Shown: positions 34,906-41,684 of the stretch, one piece after another
How positions within the stretch are numbered: position 1 is the stretch's first letter
Layout: each line of letters opens with the position of its first letter
From: JBFFXF01 sp041569895
Lineage (GTDB): Bacteria; Planctomycetota; UBA8108; JACQVS01
Direction: 5' to 3'
NCBI GenBank assembly: GCA_041569895.1
Contig: JBFFXF010000019.1
Location: 1-45,365 of the forward strand
Length of the DNA: 45,365 nucleotides
Notes under the pieces: generated by a model
Seen by the model: the letters and a program-made list of their open reading frames with translations, nothing else
Databases searched by the model: none
What the model was told of the DNA's origin: nothing
Program-made: the position numbers and the translations under genes

Positions 34906-34939
34906 AAGTCGCCGCTCTGTCCTCGGAGCTCCGACTTCG
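34904..34939 (+). terminator. inverted repeat after the heme protein gene
   Basis: CGAAGTCG at 34904-34911 and CGACTTCG at 34932-34939 form an 8-base perfect stem with a 20-base loop. The first arm overlaps the end of the hexamer array. There is no U-tract, so termination is only a suggestion. Confidence 0.3.
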
Positions 34940-34985
34940 ATCGATCGGCCCCGACACCGCGCACGACTCTGACCGCGAGAGCTTA

Positions 34986-35016
34986 CGGGTCCGGGGCCGG
35001 GGCCGGGGCCGGGGGG
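34986..35016 (+). repeat. CGNNNN hexamer array, 5 units, just before the helicase promoter
   Basis: CG falls at 34986, 34992, 34998, 35004 and 35010, mostly as CCGGGG units. With four or more G4 tracts separated by CC it is a G-quadruplex candidate. It ends 15 bases before the -35 box at 35031. Confidence 0.75.
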
Positions 35017-35030
35017 CACCCGGGACGCGT

Positions 35031-35059
35031 TTGAATCCGGTCCGCGTCTCGGGTATACT
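35031..35059 (+). promoter_or_regulatory. sigma70-type promoter for the DEAD-box helicase
   Basis: TTGAAT (35031-35036), exactly 17 bases, then TATACT (35054-35059). This is the best promoter match in the window. It predicts a leader of about 95 bases, pyrimidine-rich in its first part, ending in AAGGAG 9 bases before the ATG. Long leaders are common on cold-induced helicase genes, but no specific element is recognised. Confidence 0.65.
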
Positions 35060-35159
35060 TGTACGATCATTTGCACCCGTTGCTCTCCAGTCTCTCTCGG
35101 ATTCCTCGCACGTCTCTGGGCCTGCACTCGAAGCAACCAACCCGAAGGAGCTTTGAGTC

Positions 35160-36758
35160 ATGGCTCAGCACCCTGTCGTGGGGACCCTCCCCTTTTCCGT
35201 GACCTCCCGACGTCCTGCGCGTTCGTTCTCGCAGCAGGTGAGGTCCGCACCGGCAATCTCATCACCCAGGGCGACACCGAAACAATTGAGTAACTTCCAC
35301 GATCTCGGACTTTCCAGGGAGATCCTTCGCGCCGTCGACGGCGAAGGGTACCAGCAAGCCACCCCGATCCAGGTGCAGGCGATTCCCGACGTGCTGGCGG
35401 GTCGGGATCTCATGGGCAACGCCCAGACCGGCACCGGGAAGACGGCGGCCTTCGCGATGCCGACGCTCCAGCGATTGAAGGCCCGCCATGGCGCACCGAT
35501 GGACGATGGGAAGCATGGCCGTCAACGTGGCCGTCGGCGCGGCCAGCGGTGCGACTTTCCACCGCCACGGCCGATCCGCGCCCTCGTTCTCGCGCCGACG
35601 CGCGAGCTCGCCGCGCAGATCGGCGAAAAGTTCAGTTGCTACGGACGCTACACCGGGCTGCGGAGCACCGTCATCTTCGGCGGTGTCGGCCAGGGCCCCC
35701 AGGTTCAGGCGATCAGGCGCGGCGTGGATATCCGCGTCGCGACCCCGGGCCGGCTCGAGGACCTCATGGGGCAAGGCATCGTGAGCCTCGACGCCGTGGA
35801 GATCCTGATTCTCGACGAGGCCGATCACATGCTCGACATCGGCTTCATCCACGCCCTGAAGCGCATCGTCAAGACCGTCCCGGCAGAGCGCCAGACCCTG
35901 ATGTTCTCGGCGACCATGCCGCGGGAGATTCGTGAGCTTTCGAGGCAGTGGCTCAGGGACCCGGTGCACGTTCAGGTGGATCCGGTCGCCACGCCGGCGG
36001 AGGACGTCGAGCAGTCGCTCTACTATGTCGAGAAGAAGCAGAAGCCGCTGCTGCTCGCGGCGCTCCTGAGAAACTTTCCCGAGAATCGTTCCCTGGCGTT
36101 CACCCGGACGAAGTACGGCGCCGACAAGGTCGTGAAGCACCTCAAGCGCGCAGGTCTCTTTGCCGCGGCGATCCATGGCAACAAGTCCCAGGGTCAGCGC
36201 CAGCGGGTGCTCGACCAGTTCAAGACGGGGCGGATCTCGGTGCTGGTGGCGACGGATATCGCAGCGCGGGGCCTCGACATCGCCGGTATCACGCATGTCT
36301 TCAACCTCGACCTCCCCGAGGTCGCCGAGGTCTACGTGCACCGAATCGGCCGCACCGGAAGAGCGGGTGCGACCGGAACGGCGATCTCCTTCTGCGCGAG
36401 CGAGGAGAGGCCTCTGCTTCGAGCCGTCGAAAGGCTCACCGGAAGAAAGATACTGATCGAGAGGACGCCCGGCGAGTTCCAGTCGAGCGAGGCGCCCCGT
36501 GCGCCGGAGGCCGCGACCCCGGTCGCTCCGAGGCCGACAGGGACTCGCAGGCGAAACGGGAAACCGAAAGGAGCAGCGCCGTGGCGAAACAACGCCCATC
36601 GTTCGAAAAGCGCCGCAGAGAGCGGGCCAAGAGAGAACGGCGCGAGGAAAAGGCGAGACGGAAGGCAGAACGAAAAGCGGCAGCCGAGGACGACGCGCCG
36701 GTCGAAACCGAAGCGGTCGAGGAACAGGACGCAGAAGAATCGTCCGAGGAGCCGCTGA
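35160..36758 (+). CDS. DEAD-box ATP-dependent RNA helicase, RhlE-like
   Basis: This 532-residue RNA helicase unwinds RNA in ribosome assembly or RNA decay. All motifs are visible in order: a Q-motif (FHDLGLSREILRAV, then ATPIQ), AQTGTGKT, PTRELAAQ, TPGR, DEAD, SAT, VATDIAARGLDI and HRIGRTGRAG. An arginine- and glycine-rich insertion (KHGRQRGRRRGQR) interrupts the first RecA domain. There is a roughly 45-residue N-terminal extension and a very basic C-terminal tail of about 90 residues, usual for RNA tethering. The start has a clear AAGGAG. The tail region overlaps a second reading frame from 36581 by 178 bases. Base use in the tail is compatible with both frames being translated. Confidence 0.95.
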   Translation: MAQHPVVGTLPFSVTSRRPARSFSQQVRSAPAISSPRATPKQLSNFHDLGLSREILRAVDGEGYQQATPIQVQAIPDVLAGRDLMGNAQTGTGKTAAFAMPTLQRLKARHGAPMDDGKHGRQRGRRRGQRCDFPPPRPIRALVLAPTRELAAQIGEKFSCYGRYTGLRSTVIFGGVGQGPQVQAIRRGVDIRVATPGRLEDLMGQGIVSLDAVEILILDEADHMLDIGFIHALKRIVKTVPAERQTLMFSATMPREIRELSRQWLRDPVHVQVDPVATPAEDVEQSLYYVEKKQKPLLLAALLRNFPENRSLAFTRTKYGADKVVKHLKRAGLFAAAIHGNKSQGQRQRVLDQFKTGRISVLVATDIAARGLDIAGITHVFNLDLPEVAEVYVHRIGRTGRAGATGTAISFCASEERPLLRAVERLTGRKILIERTPGEFQSSEAPRAPEAATPVAPRPTGTRRRNGKPKGAAPWRNNAHRSKSAAESGPRENGARKRRDGRQNEKRQPRTTRRSKPKRSRNRTQKNRPRSR

Positions 36759-36823
36759 CGGACGAGCCGGAAGAACGGCCAGAAGCCGAACCGGCCCCGG
36801 AGGCCGAAGGCCCTTCGAGCTGA
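36581..36823 (+). CDS. small charged protein overlapping the helicase 3' end
   Basis: This 80-residue frame begins at GTG with a strong AAAGGAG 8 bases upstream, inside the helicase gene and in another frame. The product starts with a basic helix (VAKQRPSFEKRRRERAKRER, then KARRKAERKAAAED) and ends in an acidic stretch (EQDAEESSEEPLTDEPEE). Short proteins beginning K-R-P-S/T-F-x-K-R-x-R-E-x are common in Proteobacteria and related groups, often as small basic proteins of unknown role. It runs 65 bases past the helicase stop, so it is not just a shadow. It is likely translated from the same message. Loss of frame or absence of homologues would argue against it. Confidence 0.6.
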   Translation: MAKQRPSFEKRRRERAKRERREEKARRKAERKAAAEDDAPVETEAVEEQDAEESSEEPLTDEPEERPEAEPAPEAEGPSS

Positions 36824-36864
36824 CCGGACCCGAGAGCGCGTGCCGGACCGAAGAGTGGAAACGC

Positions 36865-38013
36865 TTACTCGGTCCGCAGGATGACGTGGTAGCCGAACGC
36901 CGTCTCGACCACGCCGCTCACCTCGCCGATCTGCAGCGCGAAGACGGCCTTGTCGAAGGCCGGCACCATCTGGCCCTTCTCGAAGAGGCCGAGCGCGCCG
37001 CCGCGGGGGCCGCTCGGGCCGTCGGAGTACTTCCTGGCGAGCGCGGCGAAGTCGGCCTCGGCGGCGGTCGCCTCGCCGCGAATCTTCTCGGCGAGCGTCT
37101 TCGCCTCTTCCTTCGAGCGCGTGATGTCCTCGCCGGCGCGCTCGCTGCCCTTGTACTGGATCAGGATGTGGCTCGCGCCGACGCGCTCGATCGGCAGGCG
37201 CTTGATGACGTGGAACCCGAACGGGGTCTCGACCGGCTCCGGGAAGACCTTGCCGATCTCGAGCTTCTCGAGCGCCTTCTCGAACTCGCCGACCATCTGG
37301 CCGGCCGCGAAGATGCCGAGGTGACCGCCTGACGGACCGGACGGACCCTCCGAGTGCTCCCGCGCGAGCGCCGCGAAGTCGGCGCCCTCCGCTTTCGCCT
37401 TCGCCACCAGCTCGGCCGCCAACTTCCTGGCGTCCTCCTTCGTGCGCGTGATCTCCTCCGGGGCGCGCTCGCTGCCCGTGTACTGGATCAGGATGTGCGC
37501 CGCGGAGTACTCGACGATCGGCAGCCGCGCGAGGACGTGAAAGCCGTACGGCGACTCGACGACGTCGGCGATCTGTCCGACCTCCATGCCGAAGAGCGCA
37601 TCGCCGATCGCCTGGAACGGCCCGCGCAGCTGGCCCTCGCGAAAGATCCCCATCTGTCCGCCGCGCTCGGCGCCCTCGGGCTCGTCGGAGTGCCCCTTGA
37701 CGAGGTCCTCGAACTTGGTCTCCGGCTTGCGGGCGCGCTCGACGATCTCCTTCGCCAGCTTCTCCGCCTCCTCCTTCGACCGCGTGACGCCGGGCATCGG
37801 CCTCTCGGCCTCGACGTGCGAGATCAGCACGTGCGCGGCGGCGACACGCGAGGGCGGCGTCTTCGGCTTCGTCGGGGTCCGCGGCGGCGCGGCGGGCTTG
37901 GCGGACTCCGCCGGAGCCTCTTTCGCCTCGTTCGCCTCCTCCTGCGCGTGGCACGCCGGGGACACGAGAAGTAACGACAGCAGGGCGAGGACGAGGCATC
38001 GGGCGATGGACAT
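36865..38013 (-). CDS. periplasmic peptidyl-prolyl isomerase with three parvulin domains
   Basis: This 382-residue secreted foldase has a signal peptide (CLVLALLSLLLVSPACHAQ). A proline-, alanine- and lysine-rich linker follows, then three tandem PpiC-type rotamase domains at about residues 57-165, 166-272 and 273-382. Each begins with a strand (AAAHVLISHVEAER, SAAHILIQYTGSER, GASHILIQYKGSER). Each continues with K(E/T)(E/D)A (SKEEAEKLAKEI, TKEDARKLAAEL, SKEEAKTLAEKI), a GGxLG/GGQMG block and ends with (Y/F)G(F/Y)HV. SurA has two and PrsA one, so three nearly identical copies are unusual. The C-terminus is cut directly after the third domain (YHVILRTE). AGGAG precedes the ATG by about 7 bases. 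It is convergent with the helicase region. Confidence 0.92.
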   Translation of the reverse strand: MSIARCLVLALLSLLLVSPACHAQEEANEAKEAPAESAKPAAPPRTPTKPKTPPSRVAAAHVLISHVEAERPMPGVTRSKEEAEKLAKEIVERARKPETKFEDLVKGHSDEPEGAERGGQMGIFREGQLRGPFQAIGDALFGMEVGQIADVVESPYGFHVLARLPIVEYSAAHILIQYTGSERAPEEITRTKEDARKLAAELVAKAKAEGADFAALAREHSEGPSGPSGGHLGIFAAGQMVGEFEKALEKLEIGKVFPEPVETPFGFHVIKRLPIERVGASHILIQYKGSERAGEDITRSKEEAKTLAEKIRGEATAAEADFAALARKYSDGPSGPRGGALGLFEKGQMVPAFDKAVFALQIGEVSGVVETAFGYHVILRTE

Positions 38014-38144
38014 CGGGAGGCTCCTGATCAATGGCGTGGAAGAAGGCCGAACACGCAAGCTTAGGCATGCCCGGTTGACGAAGCAAGCGAAAAGGAGACT
38101 CTCCGGGCCGGCGCCATTCTGACCGCGATCGCGCCGTCCGTCGA

Positions 38145-39275
38145 TCAGCCCGAGAGCGTGAAGTCCGGCAGGCGGACGATCTCCCCGCCCTTGAGCGCCG
38201 ACTCGTGCGCGCAGATGCCGACGCACGTCCAGTTCGCCGACTGCACCGCGTTCGGGAACGGGTCGCGCCCCTCGATGAGCGCCGCGACGAACTCGTGCGC
38301 GAGGTGCGGGTGCGATCCGCCGTGTCCCCCGCCCTGCGCGAAGGAGAGGTGCTGGTGCTCGTCGAGGTCGTACACGCCCTTCGTCGTGAACGCCTGGATC
38401 GGCTCCGGCAAGCGGTGCGCGTAATCGGGCACCTTGATGCGCTGCGGGATCTCGGGCTCCGGTTTCTTCGCCGTGTGCAGCACCGGATCCTCGCCCTCGA
38501 TCAGCGGCCACTCGAAGGCCTTCTTCGAGCCGTAGACGTCGAAGCTCTCCCGGTACTGGCGCGCCGTGTCGAACAGCGAGCGGTAGATGCGCGCCGTGAC
38601 GTCGGAGTTGGCGAACTTGATGTGGCAGGACTCGACGGCGAACGGCGAGCCGTAGTTGTCGATCAGCTCATCCCGGATGGTCCCCGAGCCGAAGCACGAG
38701 ACGTACTCCGCCTCCGCGCCGGTGAGCGCGACGCATGGACCGACGCAGTGCGTGGCGTAGTGCATCGGCGGCAGACCGGGCCAGTAGTCCGGCCACCCGT
38801 CCATGTCCTGCTGGTGACTCGCCTGCACGAACTGCACCTTGCCGAGCTCGCCCTTGTCGTAGAGCTCCTTGACGTAGAGGTACTCGCGCGCGTAGACGAC
38901 TGTCTCGGCCATCATGTACTTGAGGCCGGTCTTCTTCGAGAGCTCGACGATGCGGCGGCAGTCCTCGATGGTGGTCGCCATCGGTACGGTGCACATGACG
39001 TGCTTGCCCGCCTCGAGCGCGGCGATCGACATCGGCCCGTGATCGGGAATCGGCGTGTTGATGTGGACGAAGTCGACCTCGCCGTCGGCGAGCACGTCCT
39101 CGTACTTCGTGTACCGCTTCTCCACCTTGAACGAGTCGCCGATCTGCTTCAGCTTCTTCTCGTTGCGCTGGCAGATGGCGTACATCTCGGCGTTCGGATG
39201 GCGCTGGTAGATCGGAATGAACTCGGCGCCGAATCCGAGTCCGATGATGGCAACCTTGACCTTCTTGTCGCTCAT
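38145..39275 (-). CDS. Gfo/Idh/MocA family oxidoreductase, EKP motif altered
   Basis: This 376-residue cytoplasmic NAD(P)-dependent oxidoreductase has a Rossmann start (VKVAIIGLGFGAEFIPIYQR) and a C-terminal alpha/beta domain (GPCVALTGAEAEYVSCFGSG, SPFAVESCHIKFANSDVTAR). The usual EKP lysine motif reads MCTVPMATTIEDCRR here, so the expected lysine is absent; either the substrate step differs or the protein is non-catalytic. Substrates in the family are mainly sugars and inositols. AGGAG lies about 8 bases before the ATG, and a clear promoter lies further upstream (39336-39364). It is divergent from the other Gfo/Idh/MocA gene, with back-to-back promoters suggesting joint control. Confidence 0.9.
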   Translation of the reverse strand: MSDKKVKVAIIGLGFGAEFIPIYQRHPNAEMYAICQRNEKKLKQIGDSFKVEKRYTKYEDVLADGEVDFVHINTPIPDHGPMSIAALEAGKHVMCTVPMATTIEDCRRIVELSKKTGLKYMMAETVVYAREYLYVKELYDKGELGKVQFVQASHQQDMDGWPDYWPGLPPMHYATHCVGPCVALTGAEAEYVSCFGSGTIRDELIDNYGSPFAVESCHIKFANSDVTARIYRSLFDTARQYRESFDVYGSKKAFEWPLIEGEDPVLHTAKKPEPEIPQRIKVPDYAHRLPEPIQAFTTKGVYDLDEHQHLSFAQGGGHGGSHPHLAHEFVAALIEGRDPFPNAVQSANWTCVGICAHESALKGGEIVRLPDFTLSG

Positions 39276-39335
39276 GAGGGCTCTCCTGCAATGACTCTCC
39301 CGGAGCTCCCCGGGGCGTGATGACGGGGGAACGTG

Positions 39336-39364
39336 ATTGTCGAAGAGCGCCGCGGCGATTTCAA
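39336..39364 (-). promoter_or_regulatory. promoter for the minus-strand Gfo/Idh/MocA gene
   Basis: On the minus strand TTGAAA (39364-39359), 17 bases, then GACAAT (39341-39336). The leader is about 55 bases. The -35 box is 8 bases from that of the divergent promoter. Confidence 0.55.
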
Positions 39365-39372
39365 GAGGCCGC

Positions 39373-39401
39373 TTGCATTCGGCGCACAGCCGATCGAGAA
39401 T
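39373..39401 (+). promoter_or_regulatory. promoter for the Tat-exported Gfo/Idh/MocA gene
   Basis: TTGCAT (39373-39378), 17 bases, then GAGAAT (39396-39401). It faces away from the minus-strand promoter. No obvious operator is visible between the two -35 boxes, but a regulator binding there would affect both. Confidence 0.45.
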
Positions 39402-39465
39402 CGCCGGGAAGCGGAACGCGCAGATAACCGATCAACCGGGAGGAGCCCGGAAGGAGCACACTGTC

Positions 39466-40788
39466 ATGACGGCGAGAGCACCGAGAGAGACTCGACGGGG
39501 ACTCACTCGCCGCGAGCTGCTGAAGACGTCGGCGGCCGCGGGTATCGGCTTCTGGCTCGGCACGAGCACGGCGCAGTCGCGGCCGTTGCCCGCCAGCGAG
39601 AAGCTCAACATCGCCGTCATCGGCCTCGGCGGTCGCGGCCGCGCGAACCTCAACGCGGTTGCCGGCGAGAACGTCATCGCCCTGTGCGACGTCGACGACG
39701 AGCGCGCCGGTGACGCCTACAAGCGGTTCCCGAGGGCGAAGAAGTTCCACGACTTCCGCCGCATGTACGACGAGCTCGAGAAGCAGATCGACGCCGTCGT
39801 CATCAGCACGCCCGACCACACGCACTTCCACCCGGCGTACGCCGCGCTCGAGCTCGGCAAGCACGTCTACCTCGAGAAGCCGATGGCGCATTCGGTCTGG
39901 GAAGTCCGCACGCTGACCGACCTGGCGCGGAAGCGCGGCGTCGCGACGCAGCTCGGCGTCCAGCGCCACACCCACGACAACGTCCACCGCGTCGTCGAGC
40001 TCGTCAAGGGCGGCGCGATCGGCGTCGTCAAGGAGTGTCACGCCTGGGTCGGCGGCGACCGCGGCATGCCGTCGATTCCGAAGGAGCACCCGCCGGTGCC
40101 GGATCACCTGAAGTGGGACCTCTGGCTCGGCCCGGCGTCGGACCGTCCCTACAACCCGACGTACTGTCCGTACGGCTGGCGCTTCTGGTGGGACTTCGGC
40201 ACCGGCGAGACCGGCAACTGGGGCTGCCACGTCCTCGACATCCCGTTCTGGGCGCTCGACCTGAAGTACCCGACGCGCGTCGCGGCCTCCGGCCCGCCGG
40301 TCCACGACCAGACGACGCCGAGGCAGATGGAGACGCACTTCGAGTTCCCCGCCCGCGCCAGCCGACCGGCGGTGACGCTCCACTGGTCGCACAGCAAGAA
40401 GGGCCCCGAGGTGCTCCGCCGCCACGGCCTGCCGCACTTCGGCACCGGCGTGCTCTTCGTCGGCTCGGAGGGGATGCTGCTCTGCGACTTCGGCAAGCGA
40501 CGACTCTTCCCCGAGGAGAAGTTCGCCGACTTCCAGCCGCCGGAGAGGACCATCCCGGACTCACCGGGCTTCCACCGCGAGTGGATCACGGCGTGCAAGG
40601 GAGGCCAGCCCGCGACGTGCCACTTCGACTACACCGGCCCGATGACCGAGACGGTCCTCCTCGGCAACGTCGCCTACCGCGCCGGCACCGCCTTCGAGTG
40701 GGACGCGAAGAACATCCGCCCGCGAGGCTCGCATCCGGAGGTCGAGGCGCTCATCCGCCCGCCGTATCGCAAGGGGTGGGTCGTCTGA
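39466..40788 (+). CDS. Tat-exported Gfo/Idh/MocA family oxidoreductase
   Basis: This 440-residue protein has a twin-arginine leader (LTRRELLKTSAAAGIGFWLG) followed by a Gfo/Idh/MocA core. Core marks are LNIAVIGLGGRGRANLNAV (dinucleotide fold), AVVISTPDHTHFHPAYAAL, GKHVYLEKPMAHSVWEVR (intact EKP), the long planctomycetal insertion LKWDLWLGPASDRPYNPTYC, and WRFWWDFGTGETGNWGCHVL. Exported members like glucose-fructose oxidoreductase carry a tightly bound nicotinamide cofactor; the substrate here is unknown. The start is supported by GAAGGAG about 10 bases upstream. It is divergent from a second family member that lacks the EKP lysine. Confidence 0.92.
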   Translation: MTARAPRETRRGLTRRELLKTSAAAGIGFWLGTSTAQSRPLPASEKLNIAVIGLGGRGRANLNAVAGENVIALCDVDDERAGDAYKRFPRAKKFHDFRRMYDELEKQIDAVVISTPDHTHFHPAYAALELGKHVYLEKPMAHSVWEVRTLTDLARKRGVATQLGVQRHTHDNVHRVVELVKGGAIGVVKECHAWVGGDRGMPSIPKEHPPVPDHLKWDLWLGPASDRPYNPTYCPYGWRFWWDFGTGETGNWGCHVLDIPFWALDLKYPTRVAASGPPVHDQTTPRQMETHFEFPARASRPAVTLHWSHSKKGPEVLRRHGLPHFGTGVLFVGSEGMLLCDFGKRRLFPEEKFADFQPPERTIPDSPGFHREWITACKGGQPATCHFDYTGPMTETVLLGNVAYRAGTAFEWDAKNIRPRGSHPEVEALIRPPYRKGWVV

Positions 40789-40825
40789 TTTAGAAAGCCT
40801 CCGATCTCGGAATCGGCCTCAAACC

Positions 40826-40863
40826 CGTCCCCGGTCCCGGACCCGGCCCCGAAGTCGCTCCCG
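40826..40863 (+). repeat. CGNNNN hexamer array, 7 units
   Basis: CG falls every 6 bases from 40826 to 40862 (CCCGTC, CCCGGT, CCCGGA, CCCGGC and similar) in the gap between the oxidoreductase and the convergent toxin gene. The rest of the 170-base gap shows no gene. Confidence 0.75.
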
Positions 40864-40960
40864 TCCGCGATCCCCAATGAGACTCGGAGTTCTCGTTGCG
40901 CTCGTGGAGAAGGGCGACGGTTCGGTGAGACCCGCAAGACTTCAACACACGCGGAAAAAG

Positions 40961-41296
40961 CTACCGTCGGAGATCCGGGATGTCTGCTGAGCCGAGTTCG
41001 GGCCCTCGACCGCGGATGGCGCTCCAAACCGCGAGTATGAGAACCTTCTGCGCCGCCTCCTCATGCACGTAGTACACGTGATATCGGGTCCTGGGAAGCA
41101 GGAGCCTTCTCAGTCCTGGGATCCCCACGTCGGCGTAGCGTCGACCCGCGTCCGGGCTGTGCTCGAGAAGATCGATCGCGCCTTCCAACTCGCGCCGGAA
41201 CAGATCGGGCGAAGCGGGACGGTTTCCTCTCCACCACGCGCTGATCTCGAGAATGTGGTGTTCGGCGCGCGGCGTCTGCCAAACCTCCGCCTTCAT
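40961..41296 (-). CDS. ParE/RelE-family toxin
   Basis: This 111-residue protein shows the family layout: KAEVWQTPRAEHHILEISAW, a helix with LFRRELEGAIDLLEHSPDAG, then GIPGLRRLLLPRTRYHVYYV and the last strand KVLILAVWSAIRGRGPEL. This matches ParE (gyrase poison) or RelE (ribosome-dependent mRNA nuclease) toxins; the two cannot be told apart here. The ATG overlaps the antitoxin stop as ATGA (41293-41296), so translation is coupled and the antitoxin is made first, the standard order. Confidence 0.88.
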   Translation of the reverse strand: MKAEVWQTPRAEHHILEISAWWRGNRPASPDLFRRELEGAIDLLEHSPDAGRRYADVGIPGLRRLLLPRTRYHVYYVHEEAAQKVLILAVWSAIRGRGPELGSADIPDLRR

Positions 41297-41523
41297 TCGC
41301 CCGACGGCAGCGTGTCCAGCAGGTCTCGTGCCGGTTTCAAATCACCCGCCTGGGCGCTCTTCCAGGAGGCCTGGAGCGCCGCGTGAAGCGCGGCGCGCTC
41401 CTCGTCGGAGAGCTCGTCTCCCTCGTCGGCGACGGTGAGATCGAACTCTGTTCCCTCGGGGAACTTGGTGGGCTCGTCTACCACAAGGCGACCGTTGATG
41501 ACTCGGGCCTTTATCGATTTCAT
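41293..41523 (-). CDS. antitoxin of the ParE/RelE module
   Basis: This 76-residue acidic protein has a beta-rich N-terminal start (MKSIKARVINGRLVVDEPTK) followed by a helical, acidic C-terminal half (LSDEERAALHAALQASWKSA). Similar small proteins are found upstream of ParE toxins in Myxobacteria and other groups. The N-terminus probably binds DNA or dimerises and the C-terminus neutralises the toxin, by analogy. It is preceded by a well-placed promoter whose -10 box ends 6 bases before the ATG, so the message is likely leaderless. There is no ribosome site. Confidence 0.85.
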   Translation of the reverse strand: MKSIKARVINGRLVVDEPTKFPEGTEFDLTVADEGDELSDEERAALHAALQASWKSAQAGDLKPARDLLDTLPSGE

Positions 41524-41529
41524 GCGTGG

Positions 41530-41558
41530 ATTCTACGCGCAGGTGCTGGTCTGAGCAA
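41530..41558 (-). promoter_or_regulatory. promoter of the toxin-antitoxin operon, leaderless
   Basis: On the minus strand TTGCTC (41558-41553), 17 bases, then TAGAAT (41535-41530). Six bases separate the -10 box from the ATG, so the start site would fall on or next to the A of ATG. Confidence 0.55.
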
Positions 41559-41562
41559 ATCT

Positions 41563-41658
41563 CGGTCTCGGGTCTCGGGTCTCGGACCTCGGACTCGGAG
41601 TCGGAGTCGGCATCGGCATCGGCATCGGAATCGCTCTTCGTCCTCGAGCACGAGCACG
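41563..41658. repeat. CGNNNN hexamer array with drifting phase
   Basis: CG falls every 6 or 7 bases over 96 bases: TCTCGGG units, then CGGAGT, CGGCAT three times, CGGAAT and finally CGAGCA units. The consensus shifts gradually from one end to the other. It lies directly upstream of the toxin-antitoxin promoter and downstream of the PA14 cytochrome gene. Confidence 0.85.
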
Positions 41659-41684
41659 AGCACCCCTACGCCAACAAACCCCCA

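Noticed and set aside
35160..35280. Later start for the DEAD-box helicase, dropping the N-terminal extension
   Set aside because: ATG 35160 has a clear AAGGAG and a promoter at proper distance; no better internal start is seen before the Q-motif.
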